From Bathymodiolus brooksi (lineage: Eukaryota > Mollusca > Bivalvia > Mytilida > Modiolidae), in assembly GCA_963680875.1 (NCBI GenBank), contig OY804588.1:57796369-57860368 (forward strand): 64,000 bases of DNA, read 5' to 3'. Every line of letters begins with the position of its first letter. Position 1 is the first letter of the stretch. Of the stretch, positions 23,030 to 33,826 are shown one piece after another. The notes under the pieces were generated by a model, which was given only the letters and a program-made list of their open reading frames with translations, had not been told where the DNA came from and searched no databases. Made by a program: the position numbers and the translations under genes.

Positions 23030-24878
23030 CGTGGTATAGCGTGTTTTCCGTCGTGGAACACGCTATATAGTGGGAAACCACGTTATGTTGTGGATTGTCG
23101 TGGAAATCCGTCGCGGAAAACACGACAGCAATTCATGAATTGGTACACAGCACACGTATAGTTTGTGTAATCGTTGAAAAAATTAAATATTACTTGATTT
23201 GATGCTAAAAATTCTTGTTACTTCATTTTGGGAGTAATATAACACGTTCAACGGCACTTAAAAACCGTAATGCACGTAATTTACAACTGACTGTTAAATA
23301 AACACATTTGTATAATAATCTTAGAAAGATTGTTTGTTTACCAAATAAAATCTACTTGCAATAAAACTAAATTAATCCTGTTATCCGATTGAAAATATTA
23401 AGTGCATGTATTAATTTCGCTGATCATTCAATCTATAGTGTCTGGGTAGATTGTAACGATTTTTAAATTTATTTGTTTTTTGTACTGAAATTAAAGGAGT
23501 AAAAGCTAACATTAATATATACTTATATATACATGTATTTTAAAAATTCGGTAATTGCTTATTTAGGGCATCCGACAATTATCTTCAAAGAATGATTCCC
23601 CCATGACATTTACTAGAATTAGTACCAGATTGCCGAATCACAGATTGCCGAATACCATATTGCCGATTCCATTTTGCCGAATCCCATATTGCCGACTTTT
23701 GCTAAAAATGACAAAATTTCATCATATTATTTTTTATTTAAAAAGAAAATATTGATGATGTGTACATATTTTATTGAATTTGAAAACAGTAATTTTTCGC
23801 GCAATTTTAATTAGAAAAACCATAATCAAATGCATACTGATTGTTGAATAGGAAATGCCGATACTCATTAATCAAAACAATGGAAAAAAAACTACAAATA
23901 CCGGTAAGTAAATGGTTTTTTTCGAGTTTTACTAAGTAAGAAAGAAAAAAAATGCCTAAAATTGTCGTTAAATAGCAAATTATTTAGAACTGATTGATGA
24001 TTTCGGTAATCTAAAAATGAACTATATCCAAGCTAGATAATTATGGTAGATTTTAATAAATGATCGGCAATAAATTAACTCCAAACAAATTTGGGGCGTA
24101 TTTACAAAACAAAAAATGTGTATTCTCTCATGTTTATGCTAGTTATTATTCACAGAGCATATGTTTTGAAATTATTTCTTGGCATCATTCATCTTGACAG
24201 AAATCATGGTTATCTGCAGCACTAATCCACCGTATATCCTTTTGAGCTCGAATGCTATAATCTAAACTTGGTATGTCGGACCATTTCAACAGAAATATAT
24301 ATTTAATTATTTACAATTTTCCTTCATAAATTAGAAGCATTATTCTACTTGCAATAACAATATTTTTCATATGTCGGCAATTTGGGAATCGACTAATTGG
24401 ACTCGGCAATTTGGGATTCGGCAAACTGGGAATCGGCAATTTGGGATGCTACCATTTACTATTGCGTGTAATTTAACAGTTAGCCTAACTAATTTACTTT
24501 CTACAACACAATTTAAAAATGTGTTTGTCTGTAATTTATTGATGTTGGAGAATTTAGGAAAGACCTTCGTGGCGTTAGTTTACATTTGCAATAGATAGTA
24601 AAGTGTATTTCTTGAAAGGTCCGAATATTTGATAAACCACAATTGTCTAATATGGTCTGTTCACATTTAATACATGGAGTGGACATAGTTGCTACATGTA
24701 TGTGAAAATAATTATGCAAAAAGTTTATAAGATATTGACGACAACTTGGAAACTTTATCCCTTAGTTTTTATATCTAGATACAATGGGTATTGAACGAGT
24801 ACATTGTGTACATCGTAAATGGTACAATTAAGCACAGTTTGTTTTAAATGAAGAATTAGTTAGCACAATTCTAAATGT
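23030..24878. repeat. 1.85-kb dispersed unit, copy 1 (CGTGGTATAGCGTG arm)
   Basis: It is nearly identical to 59965-61917, which has one extra segment of about 100 bases. It opens with words built on GTGGTATAGCGTGTTTTCCG and GTCGCGGAAAACACGAC, and contains the F2 foldback at 23616-24452. Short frames in it are not conserved genes. Confidence 0.85.
23616..24452. mobile_element. Foldback element with ATTGCCGAAT words (F2), copy 1
   Basis: CATTTACTA lies directly on both sides (23607-23615 and 24453-24461), a 9-bp target duplication. The left arm is a run of ATTGCCGAATCC-type words about 15-16 bases apart; the right arm is the same word inverted (GGCAATTTGGGAATCGG). The 837-bp element has no transposase frame. 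Confidence 0.78.
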
Positions 24879-25326
24879 AACAGTTTTTATGTTATGATGT
24901 TACCATAACAACGGGTCTTCTATCTCGTCTGCATTTACAAAAAGCAAGCGGTCCGATTGAACATCACAAGTGACAAGAAGTTATGATGCATATATATATT
25001 GCAAAAGGTTTGTAAAATCAGTATTGGAACACTAAACCAGTTGGCATTTACATCCTTGTGTAATCAAATCAGAGTATGAGACTGTGTTTGTATTGAATTT
25101 TTATCTAATACATTTGTATATGAATTGGTCAACAATAACTCCACAAAATATGAACGGGTATGATTTTCGTATAAAGGAAAATTTCTTATGCATGTAAATT
25201 ATAATTATCTATAAAATTTGTCATTACTTGGAGTTATTTGTCATCATCCACGCGTGCTCACTTTTGGTACAAGTCTTTTTAAGGGAGTGAATCTGGAGTT
25301 CGACAAAAAAAACTTATTCATATATA
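24879..25326. other. AT-rich spacer with no recognised feature
   Basis: Nothing beyond short chance frames was seen between the 1.85-kb unit and the hAT element. The last five bases before the hAT inverted repeat (TTATC) belong to its target duplication. Confidence 0.4.
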
Positions 25327-25618
25327 TTATCCAGTGGCGTAGTTGCATATACGCTGTCACGCCATGGCGTGCACATCGGCAGGTTAAAAAAAATTGGGAA
25401 ATAAATTTAAAAAAAAATTATCTTTTTATTGCTACTTTTAAAACAGTTTAATTAATAGTAAATCAGTATAATTAATATATCGCTAATAGGACGTACTAGT
25501 AAACGATCTATGCATGGTAATATACAGACTAGCAAACGCTACGCTAACGTCCGCATTTCCTATTACACCATTAGCGATTTCATATAATTTAGTGTTCATA
25601 ATTCATTTCCGATTTAAA

Positions 25619-26741
25619 ATGTCTTTACAAAACGTCATGTCAAAACGCGAAAAACCTGGATGGCAAATAATTGACCATTTCTTCACTAAAGCCGTACCAA
25701 CTATGCACCTACCAGATGACCCTGATAAACAATGTACTGTGGATCAAGATGCTTCAAGTGAAGAATATTCTAATGTGGCACTTCCGCAACTGAAAGATCA
25801 GCGGCCAGTTGCATTGACAGCTCACCCTAATAACTAGAAGGGACCCGGTGGCTCAATGAGTTAGGTAGTTGGATTACCTAACAACTCATACAAGCATATC
25901 ACCAATACGGCGTTGGTTCGCGCCCGGCTTCGTAAATTACAAAAAGGGTGCACTCGACTCGCAGCCACAAGTGATATAGTTTACAAGTGGCTTACCTGTG
26001 GCCGGTAGTTCTCTCCGGGTACTCTCGCTTCCTCCACCACCAAAACTGGTCGCCATGATATAGCTGAAATATTGCTAAAGGTGGCATTAAACACAATAAA
26101 ACAAACAGGCCAAGGCCTAGATATATCATGTCTGCATGAATCTGAAACTTAAATTAGCCAAATCTTTCGATATATCTGAAAGTATTCCCAGGCAATGTGG
26201 TAGACAGACTTCTAGAGCCAATCACCCCGCGGAAACGCCAAAACAGTATTGCCGAATTTCTTTGTACTATCCATTTTTGGACCATTTGATTACAGAGCTT
26301 GAATCACGTCTCCTTAAATCGGGAAACCGCTTCCATGCACAGTATATACTGCCCCGTGCTGTAAACAAATTAACTGATGATCATGTCGCTACAGTATACG
26401 ACGCATATCAGGCTGACATTGATTTGTCATTAGAGGATTTCAGGAGAGAAGTTGCCAGATGGCGAACCCACTGGGTCATTACAAAATGTAATGATTTGCC
26501 AACAGCATTTAGTACCACACTTGATTCTGTAAATCCTATTCTCGATCCTTCTATTATGTGTTTTGTTAACCATGCCAGTAGCAAGTGCTACTGCTGAAAG
26601 GTCATTTAGTGTACTGAGAAGAAAACTTACATTAAGCCGACTATGAAGAATGACAGGCTATCTCCCCTTGCATTGATGCATATTCACCAATATTTTGAAG
26701 TGGACTTGTACAAAAGCAATGAAGGTGTTCGTATCTGCTAA
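25619..26741 (+). pseudogene. hAT-family transposase, disrupted
   Basis: The N-terminal piece (MSLQNVMSKREKPG, then IIDHFFTKAV) ends where a SINE entered at about 25840. After the SINE, 26136-26597 encodes a C-terminal region with AGRQ-like CGRQTSRANHPAETPKQYCR and YYPFLDHLITELESRL. The dimerisation part continues only in other frames: SATAERSFSVLRRKLTL at about 26575, then MKNDRLSPLALMHIH to a stop at 26739-26741. From memory these blocks fit the hAT transposases resembling the vertebrate 52-kDa repressor/ZMYM-type proteins. Most of the catalytic middle is deleted. It is not functional. Confidence 0.8.
25841..26107 (+). repeat. SINE family A, nearly full length, inside the hAT relic
   Basis: The head has a polymerase III box A (TGGCTCAATGAG) and box B (GGTTCGCGCC) at tRNA-like spacing. 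Next come GGGTGCACTCGACTCGCAGC and a tail shared with SINE family B (CGCCATGATATAGCTGAAAT), ending in A-rich AATAAAACAAAC. It splits the transposase, so it is younger than the hAT insertion. Confidence 0.85.
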
Positions 26742-26889
26742 GACACGAAGGGCAGATTGCAAACAATTTTAGAAAATTCTTGACTGTCAAAGTCGTGTAA
26801 ATTGTGCTGGATTCTATGTTATATGAAACCCCTTCTCCATGCTTATGGCGTGCACACTATATAGCCTCAGCTACGCCCCTGTTATCCAT

Positions 26890-27840
26890 GCTGGATAATT
26901 CATTTTATCGGTTGTGTTTCAGCAAAATATTTACCCCCCACCCCATTTCTCAATTAATCCCATCCCACATAAAATTAAACGCTTGTTCTTTTACTGATGA
27001 AAATTTATCCCGATTTTTCCGAGATAACCCAAATTAAGATGTGTTTATCATCGATCAATCATGAAGACGAATAAATATCCCTGTTATATATTAATATAAA
27101 AGAATGTACACTTATGTACAGCCAGAGTGTTCGATGATCATCGAAGTTGCCAGAAATTAGTAAATCATATTTCACAGTTTTCCGGTTGTTGACTGATTTT
27201 GTCTGTTTATATACTTATGAGTTTTGACTTTCCCTTTGTAAGATTGTTCGGAGTTCGGTAATTTTGTTATTACCCTTATTTACTAATATAAAGGCAATAT
27301 CGAAACGATATTATTGGATCCAGAAACCTTCAGTCCTATAGCGGCTGTTCATACAAAACTTGCGTAAGCGGAGTAGATGTCTAGAAGAAAATCCCGTATT
27401 CCTGTTTTTATAAAAAAAAAATAAATAATGAAAAAGAAGAATTCTGGCCAAGTTTGCAAGTAGTCTTTTCGATTGTCGACCGTTCCCAATTTGAAATCTA
27501 AAATTAAAAGAATTATCCTGATTTTGTTTTGGTCATATGGTAGTTGCTATGCAAACGATACACTTTGCTGCATTGAAAAGGTAAATGTACGGAATGCATC
27601 GTTATAGACTCTGTTATTAGTCACGCCAAAAAGGAGTAAACAACAATGTCATTTGTAGCGTCTGTTTGTATTAAACTATATTTATTTCAATAAACACGTA
27701 TCAATATGTGCAATGAGGTTTGTCATACGGTCAGTGAAAATGCGCTAACGGTGAATTGCTCTCTTCTTTTCAAGCCGAAGCGCCAATACATCGTCCATCT
27801 TTTTTTTCTATTTTTTCACTTACGATAAAAGATAAGACAT
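26890..27840. other. No recognised gene
   Basis: AT-rich sequence with chance frames only. A stretch near 27190-27250 faintly resembles the 3' part of the GTGGAGCAGGAACTGC repeat, but the match is too weak to call. Confidence 0.35.
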
Positions 27841-27844
27841 AAAG

Positions 27845-28000
27845 GATCTAACACCGGTAAGATGGCAAGACGGAAAAATTTCAGACACCCAAGGGAAATA
27901 TTTCTGGTCTCAAACGAGGCTCCACCGAGTTGGAGACCAACAGAAATCTTTCCCGCGGGTGTCTGAGATTTTTCCGCCTTGCCCTCCTACCGGTGTTTGA
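27845..28000. repeat. Imperfect inverted repeat, arms about 66-70 bases
   Basis: The left arm (27845-27910) has ACACCGGTAAGATGG, then CAGACACCC and TTTCTGGTCTC. The right arm (27932-28000) is its inverted copy with scattered changes. A third, direct copy of the arm lies at 28864-28920. RNA from either strand would fold into a long stem. Confidence 0.75.
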
Positions 28001-28863
28001 TTCTTTTTCTCACTAATTTCCCTATCTTGTACGTTTTCCGGTGTTTGATTTTATTTCTCACTAAACATCTTTGTTTTGCTTACATTCCATGGAGCGTTTT
28101 CCCGCAAAAAATATTTTCCGTTGGTGAAGTTAATTGTCGATTTATCGATATACATCCGTGTATTGGCAGTATTTTAATTGTATTTCATAATACAATACTA
28201 TGTATTTAATAAATATATTATATATGCTACTACAACAGCAATACATACCTGTAAACATTATTTGACTTTGGTCAAAGGGAGGTAATTTCTTTCTTTACGT
28301 TAGTTACTAACAAGGGAGAGCACTCTATTATTTTTCTCAAAGAAAACAAACATTGACACGGTAGAAAGGGTGAGAAAAAGTCAAACGCAGTGAAAGGTGC
28401 AATATCGTTATATCGTTAGAAAGCAGAATAGTATACATAGATTAATAAAAAAATACTTATGTGAATCGCGGTTTTATTGATGAGAATAAAGACAGAACCG
28501 TAGTGAACAGCTATTTTGCGAAACGTAACATTTTCACGGGAAAAGTAGCGTGAAATTCTTATCTCATCGACGTGTTGAGACAAGGATTTCTCACTTTTGA
28601 GACAGACCAGTTCCTATCTTTAGCGATGTGAGATTTTCTTATCTTGCACTTATGCAAGACAAAAAAATCAATCTTTTACAAACACGCAAATCCTAACAAT
28701 CAGCCATATTATTACATAATAACTTTCACGCAATACACATAAATACGGAAATACTTTTTTGATTGACATGAAGGGGAAATAACTCACATTGTTTACATTA
28801 TCGTCTGCTAAAAGTACATAAACAAACACGAAACTAAAAACAGCTGATAAAAGTGAGAAAAAA

Positions 28864-28925
28864 ATCAAACACCGGCAAAAAGTGCAAGACAGGGAAATCT
28901 CCGACACCCGAGGGTTAGATTCCAT
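28864..28925 (+). repeat. Single arm of the 27845 inverted-repeat family
   Basis: ATCAAACACCGGCAAAAAG, then CCGACACCCGAGGG, aligns with the left arm at 27845. Between the two (28000-28860) I recognised nothing else except related CACTAATTTC/GTGAGAAAAA words. Confidence 0.55.
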
Positions 28926-29329
28926 ATATCTCACACGGCTGAAAATAGGAACTGTGCTGTCTCATTAGTGAGAAAAATATTTCTCTTATTTCAAAATTTT
29001 ACACTTAGTTACGACAGGGTAGTTTTACACGTAAAGTTAGGACTATTTTTACACTTAAGATTATCGTAAGTATTTTTGTGAAATTCTTTTTAATCTTAGT
29101 TTTACACTTACGACACTTTTGTATCGTAAGAATTTTTGTGAAAAGGGCTACAAGCAGTGATAGCCGACACGTGCCTTTTAAATTGCTTATAAAATAAAGT
29201 AAAGTAGATTTTTATTTAAAGTCGGCACATATTTACATTTAACATAATCCTTTCCATCAAAATTCATAATTATTTTGAATAATATATTGCTCATCTAAAG
29301 GGATCATTATGCACAAAAACAATAACTTC

Positions 29330-29400
29330 ATTCATGTTCTTAACCGCAGTTTTTAGAGTCTTAGTGCACAAAGTCGATCTTAGCGGTGTTTAGACGTACT
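29330..29400 (-). repeat. Dispersed repeat, CCGCTAAGA / AAGACTCTAAAAACTG family
   Basis: The inverse of this stretch matches 63258-63335: ACCGCTAAGA, then AAGACTCTAAAAACTG, then TTAAGAACAT. Two copies in 64 kb show that it is a dispersed repeat. The ends are not defined. Confidence 0.5.
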
Positions 29401-29637
29401 GGTCTTGGCCCTTTGGTTTTCAAACTCCTAAGCACAATCTTTTTTAACATCTGGCATACTAGATGAAAGTTATTCACATTTTTACACAAGAAAAAACTTT
29501 GACAGAAATTATGTACCCCGGGATGTTTCTGAAACATTTTTTTATTCACCCCACTGAAATTCTTTTCTTCCTTTCATACAACAATGCGGATAAGCCATTA
29601 CAAGTTGTTCTCCATATACATTGTTATTGTCTTTAAG

Positions 29638-30579
29638 CAGGGGCGGATCCAGGATTCGTGGTTAGGGGGGCGTGAGTAGGTGAGGGGTCTGAGGACCGCT
29701 TAAGGTCCCCAGTGGGTCCAAGGCAGAGCCCTGGTAGAGGGCTCAGGGGGCTAAGCCCCTCGGAAGCTCTGGGGGTTTGAGGAATTACAGACATTTATTT
29801 GAACGACAATTTTGAACCAACCACACCATTTTTATCAGACCAAAAAAACTTGACTTTGAGTCTTAATTTTGTCGGATAATTGTTAACAGTATATTTTTGT
29901 CAGATTATAAGAACCTAAAGTAAAACTTTTCTTTAACAACCGTGATGCGAATTGTTCAACTCATGACTGATCGATCACGATATTTTAACCATTCAAAGAA
30001 CTATTGGTTTAGTTTTAACGCATTCCTCATTTCATTAATTGGTCTGTACTTTCGGTGCTTGTCCTTTCGGGTGGTTCTAGTTAATACTGCCCGTTCGGAT
30101 GGAGCTTTTCTTTTCGTCGTTTGATTCATTCATTGAAAACGTATAATTCGACCGTTCTTGTTTATAGACAAACAAAAGCGGAAATTGTCAATACATGAAC
30201 TTGTTATTGATTTCTGATAAGCTAACGTAACTAAATTAGATGATCAGAATCGTTTCATGCAGCATTAATGTTAACATATTCGCCTTTGTTTGTCTATAAA
30301 CAAGAACGAATCATACGTTTTCAATGAATGAACCAACGGCGAAACGAAAAGCTTCATTCGGACGGACAGTATACTGATTTTTATCAATGGGAAGAACTTT
30401 TTAGAATGATATCCCAAATGTACTCCTAATATCATTACTATTCATTTTGACTTACAGGTCACGAGTTAACCATTCATGAAAAGTTGTTTGTTGAACTGCT
30501 TAATTAACGTTGTATAACAAATGCTTTGCGAATTTTAGGGAGGCGCACGCCCCGCACGCCCCCTCTAAATCCGCCTCTG
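29638..30579. mobile_element. hAT-like element, CAGGGGCGGATCC family, copy 2
   Basis: It has the same ends as 4111-5934 (CAGGGGCGGATCCAGGAT and AAATCCGCCTCTG) and a collinear interior, but no F1 insert. At the F1 position it reads AACTAAATTAGATGATC (about 30230), which gives the empty-site sequence. The flanks TTAAG/GTAAG are a near 5-bp duplication. Confidence 0.78.
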
Positions 30580-31019
30580 GTAAGTACTGGTATAGTGTAA
30601 ACGTAAAGGGTCTCCTTTTCAATTCAAATGAACTTACACTAGGCGACCACCGCTACAATTTTTTTACTATTATACTACGTCAAATTGACAAGAAAACGTA
30701 AAACGTTTCCCTTTTTATATAAACTTACAAACTAAGAAAAAGAACTTCACAGCGGAAAATGCCCAAATTTTCATACACGTCGGTAAATTAATGACAATGC
30801 CATTTATAATGAACAAGATCATATATTCTGTACAAATCATTGTGTTTGTCCCATAATTAATTTCTACACTTCATTGTGACATTTATGAAAATGCACACTA
30901 TAAATATTCTCGTGTATATAATTTTTGGAAGCTTTTGCATTCCAATTCAATATTAATCTTGGGCATTCTTATGTACATGTACATATCTAAACAATGAAAC
31001 CTTTTAAAAATATGTTCAA

Positions 31020-31330
31020 CATATATATATATATATATATTAATCTTTTCCACGATGATTTCTACGCTATATCGTGTTCAACACACATATATTAATCTTT
31101 TCCACGATGATTTCTACGCTATATCGTGTTCATCACACCTATATTAATCTTTTCCACGATGTTTTCCACGCTAAAGCATAATAAAAACACACATATATAA
31201 AAGATGATCCTTTCCACGATGATACCACCCCGATGAAAAATATCATTTCACCTGTATGATTGATTTTCGTCGTGTTTTCCGCGACAGAGCAAACGTGGAA
31301 GGATTAATGTCCGTGGCGGAATAGTAGGAA
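31020..31330. repeat. Inverted relative of the CGTGGTATAGCGTG arm
   Basis: Three units of about 61 bases carry CTTTTCCACGATGATTTC and CGCTATATCGTG; then GTCGTGTTTTCCGCGAC at 31269-31285 is the exact inverse of 23110-23126. This is the same word family as the start of the 23-kb unit in opposite orientation. It begins after an (AT)n run at 31021-31040. Confidence 0.6.
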
Positions 31331-31373
31331 ATGTAAAAAAGACATGCTGTTCCCTCTGTATTCTTGTATGACG

Positions 31374-31700
31374 GCCCTATACATGACGGCCTTATATCCT
31401 GTTATATGCCGGTCATATATATTCTTATATTCCGGTCCTTCATACTCTTATATGTCGGTCTTACATACTCTTATATGTCGGTCTTACATACTCTTATATG
31501 TCGGTCTTACATACTCTTATATGTCGGTCCTACATACTCTTATATGTCGGTCTTACATACTCTTATATGTCGGTCTTACATACTCTTATATGTCGGTCTT
31601 ACATACTCTTATATGTCGGTCTTACATACTCTTAAACGTCAGTCCTTTATACTCTAATATGTCCATGCTATATACTGTTATATGCCAATTGCCAACCCTT
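31374..31700. repeat. 23-bp minisatellite
   Basis: The unit is TATGTCGGTCTTACATACTC plus TTA (23 bases), nearly perfect from about 31440 to 31640 with degenerate units on both sides. The long frames through it arise only because repeats without stops stay open. Confidence 0.9.
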
Positions 31701-31787
31701 CCATACTCTTTGAATGACCAATCAAAACACCTTTTTATTTTTATTGTTGGTTACATTTTATTTTAAGACTATCAATATAGGATTAGT

Positions 31788-31872
31788 GTAAGGGTTATGG
31801 TGCTTAACGCCACTTTCAACAATATTTCAGTTATATCGTGGCATTCAGTTTTATTGGTGGATGCAATCGGAG
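31788..31872 (-). repeat. SINE family B, 3'-tail fragment
   Basis: Read on the minus strand, it holds the shared tail (inverse of TTAACGCCACTTTCAACAAT and GTTTTATTGGTGGA). It is followed at 31890-31980 by a related short tail with GTGAGTGAGTGA and TTTAACGCCA, from a third SINE type. Confidence 0.6.
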
Positions 31873-32387
31873 ACTATCAATTTATAAAATAAGAGTGAGT
31901 GAGCGAGTGAATGAGTGAGTGAGTGATTATTGTTTAACGCCAACTCGGCAATTTTCAGCTATATCATGTCGAAATAAAATAAGACAAATGATAGAATATG
32001 CATTCCTATATCATACCATGAAAAATAAAAAATAAACTCTTTGAAAAGTATTTCATAGCAATATAAATAAATAAAATAATCCTGTTATGCCTAAACAAAT
32101 ACAATTATGAATGACAACATAATAAAATTGACGGAATTTCTACAATGTAAGCAAAGCGAGATAACTCTAAAAAGCTTAGCGGTCTTTGTTTTAAAAAATC
32201 CGATATAAAATTAATGTGATACTTCAAATTTCCCTAAATTAAATTTAATATTAATTATAATCAGATATAGAAACAAGTAGATGGGAACCAACAATTTTAA
32301 CGCATTTAAGGGTAAACTAACATTATTGCATCATATTGGTGAACACGGATATTGTACAGAAAATTCACTTTTAATATAAATATTGAT

Positions 32388-32390
<3 letters not shown>

Positions 32391-32428
<38 letters not shown>
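32391..32428. repeat. (AT)n microsatellite
   Basis: About 18 uninterrupted TA/AT dinucleotides. Confidence 0.95.
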
Positions 32429-32429
<1 letters not shown>

Positions 32430-32496
32430 GTCTGAAAATTAAACCAAACAGTGTTAGAATTAGATTTTAGAGCTGTCAAATTTTTGTTCTTCCCTC

Positions 32497-32596
32497 GTCG
32501 GGATTTGAACCCACACCATTGTTACACTGCAGCACCATTCGCTTAGCCTTACGTCCAGCGCCCTAGACCACTCGACTACATCCACTCCCTATATAT
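32497..32596 (-). repeat. tRNA-derived SINE head (third head type)
   Basis: On the minus strand it has a box A-like TAGTCGAGTGG and box B GGTTCAAATCCC with tRNA-like spacing, but no convincing cloverleaf acceptor. TA runs lie on both sides. It is probably the head of a SINE or a tRNA pseudogene. Confidence 0.5.
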
Positions 32597-33345
32597 ATAT
32601 TGCAAAGACAGCTAAAAACTTTAGAGTTATCTCGCTTTGTTTACATAATTGAAACCTAAAGCAGACTTTTACAAGTCAAGCAGTTACAAATATTTTAGAA
32701 ATACGTTATTAAGCTTAAAATTGTAAAAGGTTAAAGTTCATTTACGCAAAAACAAAAAAACAAACTGTAGAATATTAAAAAGAATTCACTGTCCGAACAA
32801 TAGTGTGACGTCAGAGAAATTTATTGATTGGAACATATGTTAGGGGTTTAGTGGATGGAATGTTAGAGGCTGTTGAGGTAATATACCTCACCTTAATAAA
32901 AAAAAAAAAAAAAAATATTTTACTTTACAAAAAAACGTACATTTACTTCATTAATATATAATTTTGTTTTGGCAAAATAATTTTACTTCACAAAAAAACT
33001 ATCAATATGCTTAATTAAAAAATATAATTTTACTAAGATAAACTATTTTTATAAGTTTTACTAGATGTTTTTACTGCCTTATATTATATTTATTGCAGTA
33101 CTAATATTCAATTGTGAGCAATACAAACGTAAATATCAAACTTAGAGCGTAAGACGCGTTTCTGGAATAATCTTCATCAGGTACGCTCAAATCTAAAATA
33201 TTGGAAAGCAACTCTAGAATTATAAACACTAATTTCTATGAGATAAAGGACAAATAACTTAGTATTAATATTTTATTTTGATTACGCAATAATTTAATAA
33301 GAGGAGCGCAAGCCTAGACATCAATATCAATAATAGCTAAAAGGG

Positions 33346-33597
33346 TCAGGGCTATGAGGTTTAGCGACAGTTTCAACAATGCTTCAGCTATATCGTGGCT
33401 GACAGTTTTATTGGTGAAGGAAACCAGAGTACCCAGAGAAAACCACCGACCTGCCACAAGTCACTGACAAACTTTATCACACAATGTTGTATCAAGTACA
33501 CCTTGCCATGAGTGGGATTCGATCTCACAACTTCAGAGGTGATAAGCACTGATTGCATAGGTAGTGAAAATCCAACAACCATACGACCACGGACACC
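33346..33597 (-). repeat. SINE family B, upstream of the lectin gene
   Basis: Near full length. The minus strand has a box B-like TCGAATCCC variant (inverse of GGGATTCGATCTC), the GTCAGTGACTTG..GGTCGGTGGTTTTCTC body and the shared tail. It ends about 230 bases before the start codon of the fibrinogen-domain gene. Confidence 0.8.
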
Positions 33598-33826
33598 CAC
33601 CCTTCTCCCCACAAAAATAAAAATAATATAATAACTAAAACAAATAAAACAAATAAATAAACTAATTTCGCAAAAGTTGGCAAGTTCTTGATAAATTTTA
33701 CTTTTTTTATTTTGACATGCAAAAACATAATTATGACAATGATAAATGAAATTTGATATTGTAACAGATGTAAATATAACATCATATGTAGACACCAACA
33801 AAGAACGGTTACTTCTGAGCTTAGAA

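Larger units (their letters stand above)
25332..26881 (+). mobile_element. hAT transposon relic with 5-bp target duplication
   Basis: The left end CAGTGGCGTAGTTG and the inverted right end CAGCTACGCCCCTG match, and GGCGTGCAC occurs just inside both. TTATC lies directly before 25332 and directly after 26881. The interior is a hAT transposase broken by a large deletion, a SINE insertion and a frameshift. Confidence 0.8.

Noticed and set aside
31344..31766. Two overlapping frames with YSYMSVLHTLICRS repeats
   Set aside because: Frames held open by a 23-bp minisatellite (69 bases per three units); no gene signal.
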